The notes under the pieces were generated by a model. It saw only the letters and a program-made list of their open reading frames with translations. It did no database searches and was not told the DNA's origin. Below, piece by piece: positions 1-6,413 of a DNA stretch of 11,608 nucleotides (the first letter of the stretch is position 1; every line of letters starts with the position of its first letter). The position numbers and the translations under genes were made by a program. Source of the DNA: Syntrophaceae bacterium CG2_30_49_12 (GTDB lineage: Bacteria; Desulfobacterota; Syntrophia; Syntrophales; CG2-30-49-12). The stretch is taken from the NCBI GenBank assembly GCA_001873675.1, contig MNZP01000129.1:1-11608 (forward strand), given 5' to 3'.

Positions 1-236
1 TATAAAGAATTAATCCTATAATCTTGGTGCCTTTGTGCCTTTGTGGCAAGATACCTGAGTAGTTACGAAGGAAATTACTCCCATTCTGACTACTGCACTG
101 AATAAGTAAGCATGATTCATGCCATTATTTATTTTTTGCCGGCAACCACTCAAACAGCAACAACATTGATGTGTTATTAGATTAGGTATAACTCCTACGC
201 TTTATTATATTCTCTACTATTCGGACAAGATTGTCG

Positions 237-257
237 CATCGGTCATCATGACCGATG
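237..257. repeat. Perfect 21-nt palindrome (10-bp arms, 1-nt centre)
   Basis: The arms are CATCGGTCAT and ATGACCGATG around a single central C at 247, and they match perfectly. This could be a dimeric regulator site or a short hairpin with a 3-nt loop and a 9-bp stem. On neither strand is it followed by a T-run, so an ordinary intrinsic terminator is unlikely. It lies 113 bp beyond the pdaD stop codon. Confidence 0.75.
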
Positions 258-278
258 TCATACGTTATAAGTCATACG
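258..278 (-). repeat. Degenerate inverted heptamer units flanking the array
   Basis: TCATACG, TTATAAG and TCATACG follow one another with period 7. They resemble TCATAAG, the reverse complement of the array unit, with about one mismatch each. They sit 13 nt before the direct array, so the two blocks can pair as a hairpin or cruciform; for example ATAAGTCATA pairs with TATGACTTAT at 295-304. Confidence 0.5.
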
Positions 279-291
279 TCTTTTGTCTACG

Positions 292-361
292 ACTTATGAC
301 TTATGACTTACGACTTACGACTTATGACTTATGACTTACGACTTATGACTTACGACTTATG
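292..361 (+). repeat. Heptanucleotide tandem array, 10 units of ACTTAYG
   Basis: Ten contiguous 7-nt units read ACTTATG or ACTTACG, and the variable fifth-to-sixth step runs T,T,C,C,T,T,C,T,C,T at the Y position. There is no other substitution. The array stops 9 nt before the pdaD stop codon on the opposite strand. Units of 7 nt without spacers exclude a CRISPR. The array is probably prone to slippage and therefore variable between strains. Its function is unknown. Confidence 0.9.
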
Positions 362-370
362 GGTGGCAGA

Positions 371-922
371 TTAAAAAACGAAAACTGCGACAGCCAGAAC
401 GGTTGTATGCCCCTGATGTTTCACGATAGCGGATTGGGTAATATTCCTGGTGCTGACAATTTTACCGCTGATCTTAAAGATTTCTTTTTTTTCGTCCCAA
501 CTTTCGTCAATATTGAAATCAATACCGAGAGTTGAGGCCAGCATAGCCGCGGCGAGATCTTCCGCGTAATCCCCAGCCTGTTTTTCCGTCTGACCAAAGG
601 TATGATATTCACTGATGTAGCCGTAAGCGTTTTTGTCGGCAGGTATGGCACAACCTACTGATGCCGCAAGTAACCTCCTTGGTTCATTACTGCAGCAACG
701 ACTCATCACGCAATAAACTAATGCGCCGGGTTTCAACTCTTTTAAACCCTGAGCCTTGGAAATTACCTTGCAACCAGGTGGCATGATGCTTGAGACCTGG
801 ACCAGATTGAACTTTTCAATACCGGCATCCCGAAGGGCCAGTTCAAAGGAATGGAGCTCCTCCTTGTGAGTACCCACCCCTTTTGTAAAAAATATTTTCC
901 TGGGAACATAGACGTTTAACAC
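371..922 (-). CDS. pdaD: Pyruvoyl-dependent arginine decarboxylase
   Basis: This 183-residue protein matches the pyruvoyl-dependent arginine decarboxylase family, which converts arginine to agmatine and CO2 in the cytoplasm. The proenzyme cuts itself between two serines, and the second becomes the pyruvoyl group. The expected site is visible as VSSIMPPG (residues 43-50), so cleavage is predicted between S44 and S45, giving a short beta and a longer alpha chain. The downstream ISEYHTFG segment carries E105, which corresponds to the catalytic glutamate region of the family. The start is GTG, chosen because a purine-rich GGGGGG tract lies 5 nt upstream and the N-terminus has family-like length. 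The gene follows speB on the same strand with a 39-bp gap, which indicates co-transcription and supports a putrescine role rather than acid resistance. Confidence 0.92.
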   Translation of the reverse strand: MLNVYVPRKIFFTKGVGTHKEELHSFELALRDAGIEKFNLVQVSSIMPPGCKVISKAQGLKELKPGALVYCVMSRCCSNEPRRLLAASVGCAIPADKNAYGYISEYHTFGQTEKQAGDYAEDLAAAMLASTLGIDFNIDESWDEKKEIFKISGKIVSTRNITQSAIVKHQGHTTVLAVAVFVF

Positions 923-961
923 TATTTCCCCCCTTTCTCCTCCCCAAATTTTATATGAAAT

Positions 962-1807
962 TCACCGCAGATGACCCATAATACGATAGATGAGTTTTGC
1001 CGCTAAGAAATCAGGGGCAACCATCCCTGGAATGGGGGCAAGTTCAACGACATCAAACCCCCGTATACGGTATCGTCCGGCTATTTCTCTCACCAGGCGT
1101 AAAAGATCTTTCCAGTAAATACCCCCCGGCTCCGGTGTGCCGGTCGAGGGCATGATAGCAGGATCAAGAACATCCAGGTCAATGGTTATATAAACATCAT
1201 CTCGCAGGTTTTCACAAATCGCCTCCCACCATTGGTTTTCCTCCAGTATGAAATCTGCAGAAAATGTCTTTACCTTGTTTTTTGTCATGAAAGAAGCCTC
1301 TTCCGCACTCATACTCCTTATTCCTGCCTGGACAAGGGGACACAACTCCCATATGCGGCGGCCTACACAGGCATGGCTATAGGGGCTGCCCTGATAGGAA
1401 TCTCTTAGATCGGCATGGGCATCCAGTTGAAGTACCGATATTTCAGGGTATTTCTCTTTCATTGCCCAGGCAGCGCCCAATGATACGCTATGCTCACCTC
1501 CCAGGATAACCGGAGTTTTATCGAAGGAGATGATTTCGAGTATCTTTTGACGTATGGTCATCATCATCTCCGCTGGTCCCCGGGCATCCACTTCTAAAGG
1601 AGGAAGGGTATGGATACCGGCGAAATAGGTTTCTTTACCCAACTCCTCATCATAGAGTTCCATATGGTGTGAGGCGCCTAAGATAGCTAAAGGCCCATTT
1701 CTTGACCCCGGTTGATAGGTTGATGTAAGGTCATAGGGAACGGGAACGACAACAAAAGCCGCTTTTTCAAAAGAAGAAAATATTGGATCAATCCCTCCGA
1801 AATTCAT
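962..1807 (-). CDS. speB: Agmatinase (ureohydrolase family)
   Basis: The 281-residue protein is a manganese-dependent ureohydrolase. It is predicted to hydrolyse agmatine to putrescine and urea in the cytoplasm. The binuclear metal motifs are clear: GGEHS (H106), DAHADLR (D129, H131, D133) and DLDVLDP (D210, D212, with D215 in the same loop). The next gene, pdaD, makes agmatine, so agmatinase is preferred over arginase or another ureohydrolase. The reading frame also allows a TTG one codon earlier, but the ATG at 1807 gives the family-like N-terminus. No Shine-Dalgarno site is visible before either start, because a 61-nt dispersed repeat begins only 4 nt upstream. Translation may therefore be weak or leaderless-like, or coupled to transcription from lpxH. 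Confidence 0.93.
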   Translation of the reverse strand: MNFGGIDPIFSSFEKAAFVVVPVPYDLTSTYQPGSRNGPLAILGASHHMELYDEELGKETYFAGIHTLPPLEVDARGPAEMMMTIRQKILEIISFDKTPVILGGEHSVSLGAAWAMKEKYPEISVLQLDAHADLRDSYQGSPYSHACVGRRIWELCPLVQAGIRSMSAEEASFMTKNKVKTFSADFILEENQWWEAICENLRDDVYITIDLDVLDPAIMPSTGTPEPGGIYWKDLLRLVREIAGRYRIRGFDVVELAPIPGMVAPDFLAAKLIYRIMGHLR

Positions 1808-1811
1808 CAAG

Positions 1812-1872
1812 TTAAGTGCCTAAAGTGATCTAAAGTTTAAAGTGCCTAAAGTTATTTAAAATGGAAATTCCT
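1812..1872 (+). repeat. 61-nt dispersed repeat, copy A
   Basis: This copy matches 6342-6402 at 59 of 61 positions in the same orientation. It contains two AAGTGCCTAAAGT units about 26 nt apart and ends in GGAAATTCCT. It fills most of the gap between the speB start and the lpxH-like gene. The differences from copy B are at 1829 (T versus G) and 1862 (T versus A). Confidence 0.92.
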
Positions 1873-1912
1873 GCACTATCAAGATGCCTCTTACAAGATA
1901 AAAACATTAAGG

Positions 1913-2701
1913 CTAAGGGCGATAATAAGAGAGGGTAAAATGGCCATCTTCATAATAAAGATAAGAGTAACGTTTGATCCAGTCACCGAGGGTGGCAAAG
2001 GTTTTTCTTCTGTCTTCGATCGTATATTCTTTTAATAATGGCTTGTGACAATGTCCCAGGATAACGGCGTCAAAGCCCTCCTTGAACTTTTCCATGGAAA
2101 ATGCGTGCATTTTCTCGACAAGCCTGTCCTCAGATTCATTGGAAAGTTCTTTACTCATATTTGAACTTATCCGGGCAATACTCCAGAGAATAGAAGATGG
2201 GATACCTCGCTGTATTCGGTAGAAAATGATACTTCTCAGGATCTTTCTTAACAAGAGGTATCTTATGTTTGATCTGTCTACCGTATCGCCATGGGAAACA
2301 AGAATTCGCCGGCCATTAGAATCAATGACAGCCCAGTCGGAAAAGACAGTCATCCCGAGTTTATTTGAGAAATAGTCTTTCAAGAAGAAGTCATGATTTC
2401 CTTCGCAGAGGTGGATACGAATCCCCCGCGTTTTCAGCTCTATAAGTTTACAGACCATTGCCCTGAATTCCGGATAGATGTGGTTATTCCTGCAGAACCA
2501 GAAATCGAAAAAATCTCCTACAATAAAGAGATCATCAATACCGATCGTGTAGCCTCCCGTCTCGCCGTATGATCGTCCGGTATGTTGTTCATTAATTTCA
2601 ACCGGTTTGCACTCAAGAAGGTCAAAGAAACGCATGAGGTAGCGATAACCTGCGTCTTTTTCCCGTTTAAGATGGTTGTCAGACAAGAATATAGCCTTCA
2701 T
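1913..2701 (-). CDS. lpxH: LpxH-like UDP-2,3-diacylglucosamine hydrolase / metallophosphoesterase
   Basis: The 262-residue protein has the calcineurin-like phosphoesterase motifs in order: SDNHL (D8, H10), GDFFDFW (D63), GNHDF (N102, H103, D104), SHGD (H137) and GHCHKP (H217, H219). The GDFFDFW form and overall size are close to LpxH, which cuts UDP-2,3-diacylglucosamine to lipid X and UMP at the inner face of the cytoplasmic membrane in lipid A synthesis. The basic, hydrophobic middle (about residues 146-182) corresponds to the membrane-contacting cap of LpxH. At 262 residues it is slightly longer than the 240-residue E. coli enzyme. The ATG is preceded by GGGGAG with a short spacer. A more general phosphoesterase role cannot be excluded from sequence alone, as no other lipid A gene is nearby. 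Confidence 0.78.
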   Translation of the reverse strand: MKAIFLSDNHLKREKDAGYRYLMRFFDLLECKPVEINEQHTGRSYGETGGYTIGIDDLFIVGDFFDFWFCRNNHIYPEFRAMVCKLIELKTRGIRIHLCEGNHDFFLKDYFSNKLGMTVFSDWAVIDSNGRRILVSHGDTVDRSNIRYLLLRKILRSIIFYRIQRGIPSSILWSIARISSNMSKELSNESEDRLVEKMHAFSMEKFKEGFDAVILGHCHKPLLKEYTIEDRRKTFATLGDWIKRYSYLYYEDGHFTLSYYRP

Positions 2702-2733
2702 CTTCTCCCCTGTTGAGAAAGGTTAAACTTTAA

Positions 2734-2916
2734 TCAAACCTCTTCCCTGCTGTTTGGAAATATGACCGAGGGATGGGAGATATTTTTGATGGCAATGGCG
2801 GCGTTTGCAGCACATGGTGATCTGGCCGAGGTAATGTCAGCGGCAAACAGCGTTGTGATGCCCTGGCGGATATGATCTTGGATGATCCCCCTGGCATAGT
2901 ATTGACATTGTCTTTG
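2734..2916 (-). pseudogene. Possible gene relic in frame after the rpsT stop
   Basis: Directly after the rpsT stop, in the same frame, 60 codons stay open before the next stop (TGA at 2734-2736). The translated stretch looks protein-like, for example IRQGITTLFAADITSAR followed by a PCAANAAIAIKNISHP segment. There is no start codon with a ribosome-binding site. I do not recognise the family. It may be the tail of a lost gene, a readthrough extension of S20, or chance. The opposite strand also holds a 37-codon ATG frame across part of the same DNA, so the coding strand is not certain. Confidence 0.3.
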
Positions 2917-3186
2917 TTAGCCCTCCCCAGAGGCATTTACTTTCCTGGTTAATCTGGATATCTTACGCGATGCCGCCTTTTTAGGAAGCATGCCTTTGGT
3001 CGCTGCCCTATCTATAAGGGGTATAACATGGGCCAGGGTAGTCCTCGAACCTTCCCGGTCCTTTACTTCGATGGCTTTGAGTACTGACTTAATTCCCGTC
3101 TTGACGCGGGATTTTATCGCACTATTTCTCAAACGGTGCTTTTCATTCTGCTTACTTCTCTTTTCTGCGGATCTATGTGTCGCCAA
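2917..3186 (-). CDS. rpsT: 30S ribosomal protein S20
   Basis: The 89-residue, strongly basic protein has the S20 layout: a MATHRSAEKR start, a K/R-rich first helix that binds 16S rRNA, and the conserved GMLPKKAASRKISRL segment near the C-terminus. The start codon is TTG, identified because it gives the canonical N-terminus and lies 7 nt after GGAGGAGG (3194-3201). E. coli rpsT also starts with UUG, and there the weak codon is part of autogenous control. An ATG touches the Shine-Dalgarno site directly (3191-3193) but opens only a six-codon frame. A good promoter lies at 3232-3259, in the gap after the CooT-like gene. Confidence 0.97.
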   Translation of the reverse strand: MATHRSAEKRSKQNEKHRLRNSAIKSRVKTGIKSVLKAIEVKDREGSRTTLAHVIPLIDRAATKGMLPKKAASRKISRLTRKVNASGEG

Positions 3187-3193
3187 AAAACAT

Positions 3194-3201
3194 CCTCCTC
3201 C
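3194..3201 (-). promoter_or_regulatory. Shine-Dalgarno site deciding the TTG start of rpsT
   Basis: GGAGGAGG on the minus strand is followed by a 7-nt spacer (ATGTTTT) and then TTG. The ATG within the spacer has zero spacing from the site and leads to a stop after six codons, so TTG is the functional start. Confidence 0.85.
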
Positions 3202-3231
3202 ATTTAATTTTTAGTATCACGATGTGAGCTG

Positions 3232-3259
3232 TTTATAGAACTTTGGGGAAATGTGTCAA
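3232..3259 (-). promoter_or_regulatory. Sigma-70 type promoter of rpsT
   Basis: TTGACA (3254-3259) and TATAAA (3232-3237) are separated by 16 bp on the minus strand. Transcription would start near 3225, leaving a leader of about 40 nt before the TTG start. Confidence 0.75.
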
Positions 3260-3278
3260 GTCTGAGGAATAGCAGGTT

Positions 3279-3464
3279 TTATTCCTCCAGGATGATCTTG
3301 TTATTGATCAGGGAGATAAGCTTGATCCTCAGGGGTAAGATCTTTTGTTCCCCGAAAAGGGAACGGAGGAAAAGATTTTCCCCTTTAGGTTCGAGAATAT
3401 CCACATTTTCCATGACCAGTTCTTCAATTCCACCCCGTTCGATGTATACATTAGCCTGACACAT
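3279..3464 (-). CDS. CooT-family small nickel-binding protein
   Basis: This 61-residue protein starts MCQANVYIE and has the all-beta pattern of the CooT family: an MC start, an EELVMENV strand, an LRSLFGEQK turn and a closing NNKIILEE strand. In the characterised CooT of Rhodospirillum rubrum, Cys2 binds nickel and the protein takes part in CO dehydrogenase maturation. Cys2 is present here. No CO dehydrogenase gene lies in the window, so the target enzyme is unknown. A GTG three codons earlier could also start the frame, but the family begins at MC, so the ATG at 3464 is preferred. GGAGAGGGGTGAGG lies just upstream. Its own promoter is at 3494-3523. Confidence 0.8.
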   Translation of the reverse strand: MCQANVYIERGGIEELVMENVDILEPKGENLFLRSLFGEQKILPLRIKLISLINNKIILEE

Positions 3465-3493
3465 AAACCTCACCCCTCTCCTTTATCTAAAAC

Positions 3494-3523
3494 AGTATAT
3501 CCGAAATATTCCGTTGAATGCAA
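3494..3523 (-). promoter_or_regulatory. Promoter of the CooT-like gene
   Basis: TTGCAT (3518-3523) and TATACT (3494-3499) are spaced by 18 bp on the minus strand. The start would be near 3487, about 23 nt before the ATG. It is back-to-back with the ppdK promoter. Confidence 0.55.
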
Positions 3524-3560
3524 GAAAATTTAAAGCGTCCCGGTCTTTTTCTTTTACCCC

Positions 3561-3589
3561 TTGACACCCAATCATATTCCCCATATACT
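3561..3589 (+). promoter_or_regulatory. Sigma-70 type promoter of ppdK
   Basis: TTGACA (3561-3566), a 17-bp spacer and TATACT (3584-3589) make a near-consensus promoter. The start would be near 3596, giving a leader of about 27 nt that carries AGGAGG at 3605-3610. Such a strong constitutive-looking promoter suggests high expression. Confidence 0.82.
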
Positions 3590-3622
3590 CGCCTCATCCT
3601 TAAGAGGAGGTAAGCCACAAAA

Positions 3623-6331
3623 GTGAAGAACAAATGGATATATTTCTTTGATGAAGTTGCAGAAGTGGAGAGGTATGTCGGTGGCACATGGGATGGCGTA
3701 CGTGCCCTGTTGGGGGGTAAGGGCGCTAACCTGGCCGAGATGACACGGATTGGTTTGCCTGTACCGCCAGGTTTTATTGTAACTACGGAGGCATGTAATG
3801 CCTACCAGAATGCCGGCGGGCAGTTTCCCGGTGATCTGTGGCAACAGGAACAGGAGGCGATCAAAAGGCTGGAGGCACAAACCGGCAAAAAGTTCGGGGA
3901 CCCCGCCAAACCACTGTTGGTATCCTGCCGCTCCGGCGCCGAATTCTCGATGCCGGGCATGATGGACACCGTTTTGAACATCGGTCTTAATGACGAGGTG
4001 GCAGAGGGTTTGGCCGTCCTGACAGGTGACGAACGTTTTGCCTATGATTCCTACCGGCGTCTCATCCAGATGTTCGGCTCTGTAGTAATGGGTATTGATG
4101 ATGAACCGTTTGAGAAAGTGATTGCCGAGACTCGCAATGAGGCGGGGGTGAAAAGCGATGCCGATCTCGAGGCCGACCACTGGAAGGCAGTAACCAGAGA
4201 ATTCGGGAAAATCTTCAAGGCCAAAGCCGGCCTTGATTTTCCCCAGGATCCGATTGAACAGATTAAGCTGGCCACAGAAGCCGTCTTCAAAAGCTGGAAC
4301 GGTCGGAGGGCAATAGACTACCGTAACGCCGCCGGCATCCCCCATGACCTGGGAACGGCGGTTAATATTATGACGATGGTCTTCGGCAATATGGGTGATA
4401 CTTCCGGCACCGGTGTGGCTTTTACCCGTGATCCTTCCACAGGAGAGAACGTGATCTTCGGTGATTACCTTACCAATGCCCAGGGTGAGGATGTGGTAGC
4501 CGGTATCCGCAACACCAAGAAGATTGACGAAATGGCGGAAGACTTTCCGGATGCTTACGCTCAATTTGTGGACATCTGCCGCAAGCTGGAAAATCACTAC
4601 CATGATATGCAGGATATGGAGTTTACCATTGAGCGGAAAAAATTATGGATACTGCAAACCCGTGACGGGAAACGCACGGCCATGGCTGCCACTAAAATTG
4701 CTGTGGATATGGTAGAAGAAGGACTGATCACCAGAGAGCGGGCCTTGATGCGTGTAAGCCCTGACCAGGTTGATACCCTGCTCCATCCCCAATTTGATCC
4801 GGGGGCTAAAAAAGTAGCTTCGGCGGAAGGGAAGCTATTGGCCAAGGGCGTTAACGCCTCTCCCGGCGCTGCAGTGGGAATGACAGCCCTTGATGCCGAC
4901 CTGGCACAAAAGTGGGGCAATTCCGGCAAAGATGTGATCATGGTACGTCCCTTCACCAAGCCGGATGATGTGCATGGTATGCTCGCCGCCAGGGGAATTC
5001 TCACCAGTGAGGGGGGGGCAACGAGCCATGCGGCGGTGGTGGCCCGACAATTTGGCATGCCCTGTATAGTTGGAGCAAGCAACGTGGCCATTGATCTGGA
5101 AAAACGCCGGCTCACAGCAAACGGGATCGTGGTCAAGGAGGGGGACTGGATTTCTATTGACGGTGGTACAGGTGAAGCCTTCGTTGGTCAGATTCCCACC
5201 ATTGCCCCCAAATTGGAGGAACAGACCAGCTTGCTCACCATGCTCTCGTGGGCTGATGAAGTCCGTCGTCTGCAGGTATGGGCCAATGCCGACTACCCCG
5301 AAGATGCAGCACGGGCGCGTAGCTTTGGTGCGCAAGGCATCGGCCTGTGCCGCACTGAACATATGTTCTTCCAGGAGGAACGGTTACCCATCGTGCAGAG
5401 GATGATTCTGGCCGGAAATGAAGAGGAACGTGAAAAGGCCCTCAATGAATTGCTTCCCTTCCAGCGCAGTGATTTTGAAGGTCTCTTTGAGGCAATGGAC
5501 GGTCTGCCCGTGATTATCCGCCTGATTGACCCGCCGCTCCATGAGTTTATGCCCAATCACCGGGAGGTGCTGGAACAGGTAATTGAGAAGCGGGTCAAAG
5601 GTGAAACCGAGGGACTGGCCGAACTTGAATCCCTTCTGACTGCTATCGAGGGCATGCACGAGAGCAACCCGATGATGGGGATGCGAGGCGTGCGTCTCAG
5701 CATTATGATGCCCGGCATTGTCAAGATGCAGGTGCGGGCTATTTTTGAGGCGGCATGTAACGTGGCCAGGCGGGGAGGGGTGGTTAAACCCGAGGTGATG
5801 ATCCCCCTTGCCGGTCACGTCAATGAACTTAAGGCCATCCAGCCGCAGCTTGAAAGTACAGCCAAAGCAGTAATGGAAGAGAAGGGGGTGGAAATCGAAT
5901 ACAAATTTGGTACGATGATTGAAATTCCCCGGGCGGCTGTCACCGCCGGAGAGATCGCCGGTGTCGCCCAGTTCTTTTCCTTTGGCACTAATGATCTGAC
6001 CCAGATGACCTTCGGCTATTCCCGTGATGATGCAGAGTCCCGTTTCCTCCTCGAATATGTGACACGGGGGATATTACCCCAGAACCCCTTTCAAACCATT
6101 GATCAGGATGGCGTCGGTGAATTGATGAAAATGGCCGTCGCAGGGGGCAGGGCTGCCCGTCCTGACCTGGAGGTTGGCATCTGCGGCGAGCATGGTGGCG
6201 ACCCGGCTTCGATCGAATTCTGCCACCTCATCGGTCAAGACTACGTAAGCTGCTCACCCTTCCGCGTGCCCATCGCCCGTCTGGCCGCAGCCCAGGCTGC
6301 TCTAAAAGAAAAAGGCGTCACGGCGAAGTAA
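3623..6331 (+). CDS. ppdK: Pyruvate, phosphate dikinase
   Basis: The 902-residue protein is a full-length pyruvate phosphate dikinase, which interconverts pyruvate + ATP + Pi with PEP + AMP + PPi in the cytoplasm. Domains in order are the N-terminal nucleotide-binding half (about 1-350, with GGKGANLAEM and SCRSGAEFSMPGMMDT), the swivelling phosphohistidine domain with GGATSHAAVVAR (H469 takes the phosphate), and the C-terminal PEP/pyruvate barrel with GICGEHGGDP (C854, the proton-relay cysteine). The start is GTG, set by AGGAGG 12 nt upstream and a family-like N-terminus. An ATG at 3634 is in another frame and stops after five codons. In an anaerobe it may serve gluconeogenesis from pyruvate or PPi-linked glycolysis. 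Convergent with mmdA, it is probably transcribed alone. Confidence 0.98.
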   Translation: MKNKWIYFFDEVAEVERYVGGTWDGVRALLGGKGANLAEMTRIGLPVPPGFIVTTEACNAYQNAGGQFPGDLWQQEQEAIKRLEAQTGKKFGDPAKPLLVSCRSGAEFSMPGMMDTVLNIGLNDEVAEGLAVLTGDERFAYDSYRRLIQMFGSVVMGIDDEPFEKVIAETRNEAGVKSDADLEADHWKAVTREFGKIFKAKAGLDFPQDPIEQIKLATEAVFKSWNGRRAIDYRNAAGIPHDLGTAVNIMTMVFGNMGDTSGTGVAFTRDPSTGENVIFGDYLTNAQGEDVVAGIRNTKKIDEMAEDFPDAYAQFVDICRKLENHYHDMQDMEFTIERKKLWILQTRDGKRTAMAATKIAVDMVEEGLITRERALMRVSPDQVDTLLHPQFDPGAKKVASAEGKLLAKGVNASPGAAVGMTALDADLAQKWGNSGKDVIMVRPFTKPDDVHGMLAARGILTSEGGATSHAAVVARQFGMPCIVGASNVAIDLEKRRLTANGIVVKEGDWISIDGGTGEAFVGQIPTIAPKLEEQTSLLTMLSWADEVRRLQVWANADYPEDAARARSFGAQGIGLCRTEHMFFQEERLPIVQRMILAGNEEEREKALNELLPFQRSDFEGLFEAMDGLPVIIRLIDPPLHEFMPNHREVLEQVIEKRVKGETEGLAELESLLTAIEGMHESNPMMGMRGVRLSIMMPGIVKMQVRAIFEAACNVARRGGVVKPEVMIPLAGHVNELKAIQPQLESTAKAVMEEKGVEIEYKFGTMIEIPRAAVTAGEIAGVAQFFSFGTNDLTQMTFGYSRDDAESRFLLEYVTRGILPQNPFQTIDQDGVGELMKMAVAGGRAARPDLEVGICGEHGGDPASIEFCHLIGQDYVSCSPFRVPIARLAAAQAALKEKGVTAK

Positions 6332-6341
6332 AATTATCCTT

Positions 6342-6402
6342 TTAAGTGCCTAAAGTGAGCTAAAGTTTAAAGTGCCTAAAGTTATTTAAAAAGGAAATTC
6401 CT
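6342..6402 (+). repeat. 61-nt dispersed repeat, copy B
   Basis: This second copy of the repeat at 1812-1872 (59/61 identical) begins 10 nt after the ppdK stop and ends 11 nt before the mmdA stop. It fills nearly the whole gap between two convergent genes. No intrinsic terminator is otherwise visible there. Confidence 0.92.
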
Positions 6403-6413
6403 ATACCATTCAA

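Larger units (their letters stand above)
1..370. other. Repeat-rich non-coding region downstream of pdaD
   Basis: No credible gene is visible here. Near the left edge the octamer gtgccttt occurs twice in tandem (27-42) inside a low-complexity stretch of the kind often scattered in environmental bacterial genomes. Further right are a short inverted repeat (GACAA-ga-TTGTC, 224-235), a perfect 21-nt palindrome (237-257) and a heptamer array (292-361). The stretch from about 60 to 220 is AT-rich and unremarkable. Because pdaD is read leftward into it, this DNA is the 3' flank of the speB-pdaD unit. No T-tract terminator was found. Confidence 0.7.

Noticed and set aside
292..361. Heptamer array as a CRISPR array
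   Set aside because: Units are 7 nt, contiguous and without spacers, and no cas gene is present.
2730..2936. A 68-codon minus-strand frame overlapping the end of rpsT
   Set aside because: It overlaps rpsT in another frame and has proline-rich, unstructured composition. The frame continuing from rpsT reads more like protein.
3634..3651. ATG as an alternative ppdK start
   Set aside because: It is out of frame with ppdK and reaches a stop after five codons. The upstream GTG fits the family N-terminus.
3572..4603. A 343-codon open frame on the minus strand
   Set aside because: It lies antisense to ppdK, which is a complete, conserved gene. It resembles no known protein, and long antisense frames are common opposite GC-biased codons.
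4597..5818. Several 80-180-codon minus-strand frames
   Set aside because: All are antisense shadows of the ppdK reading frame without ribosome-binding sites or family features.
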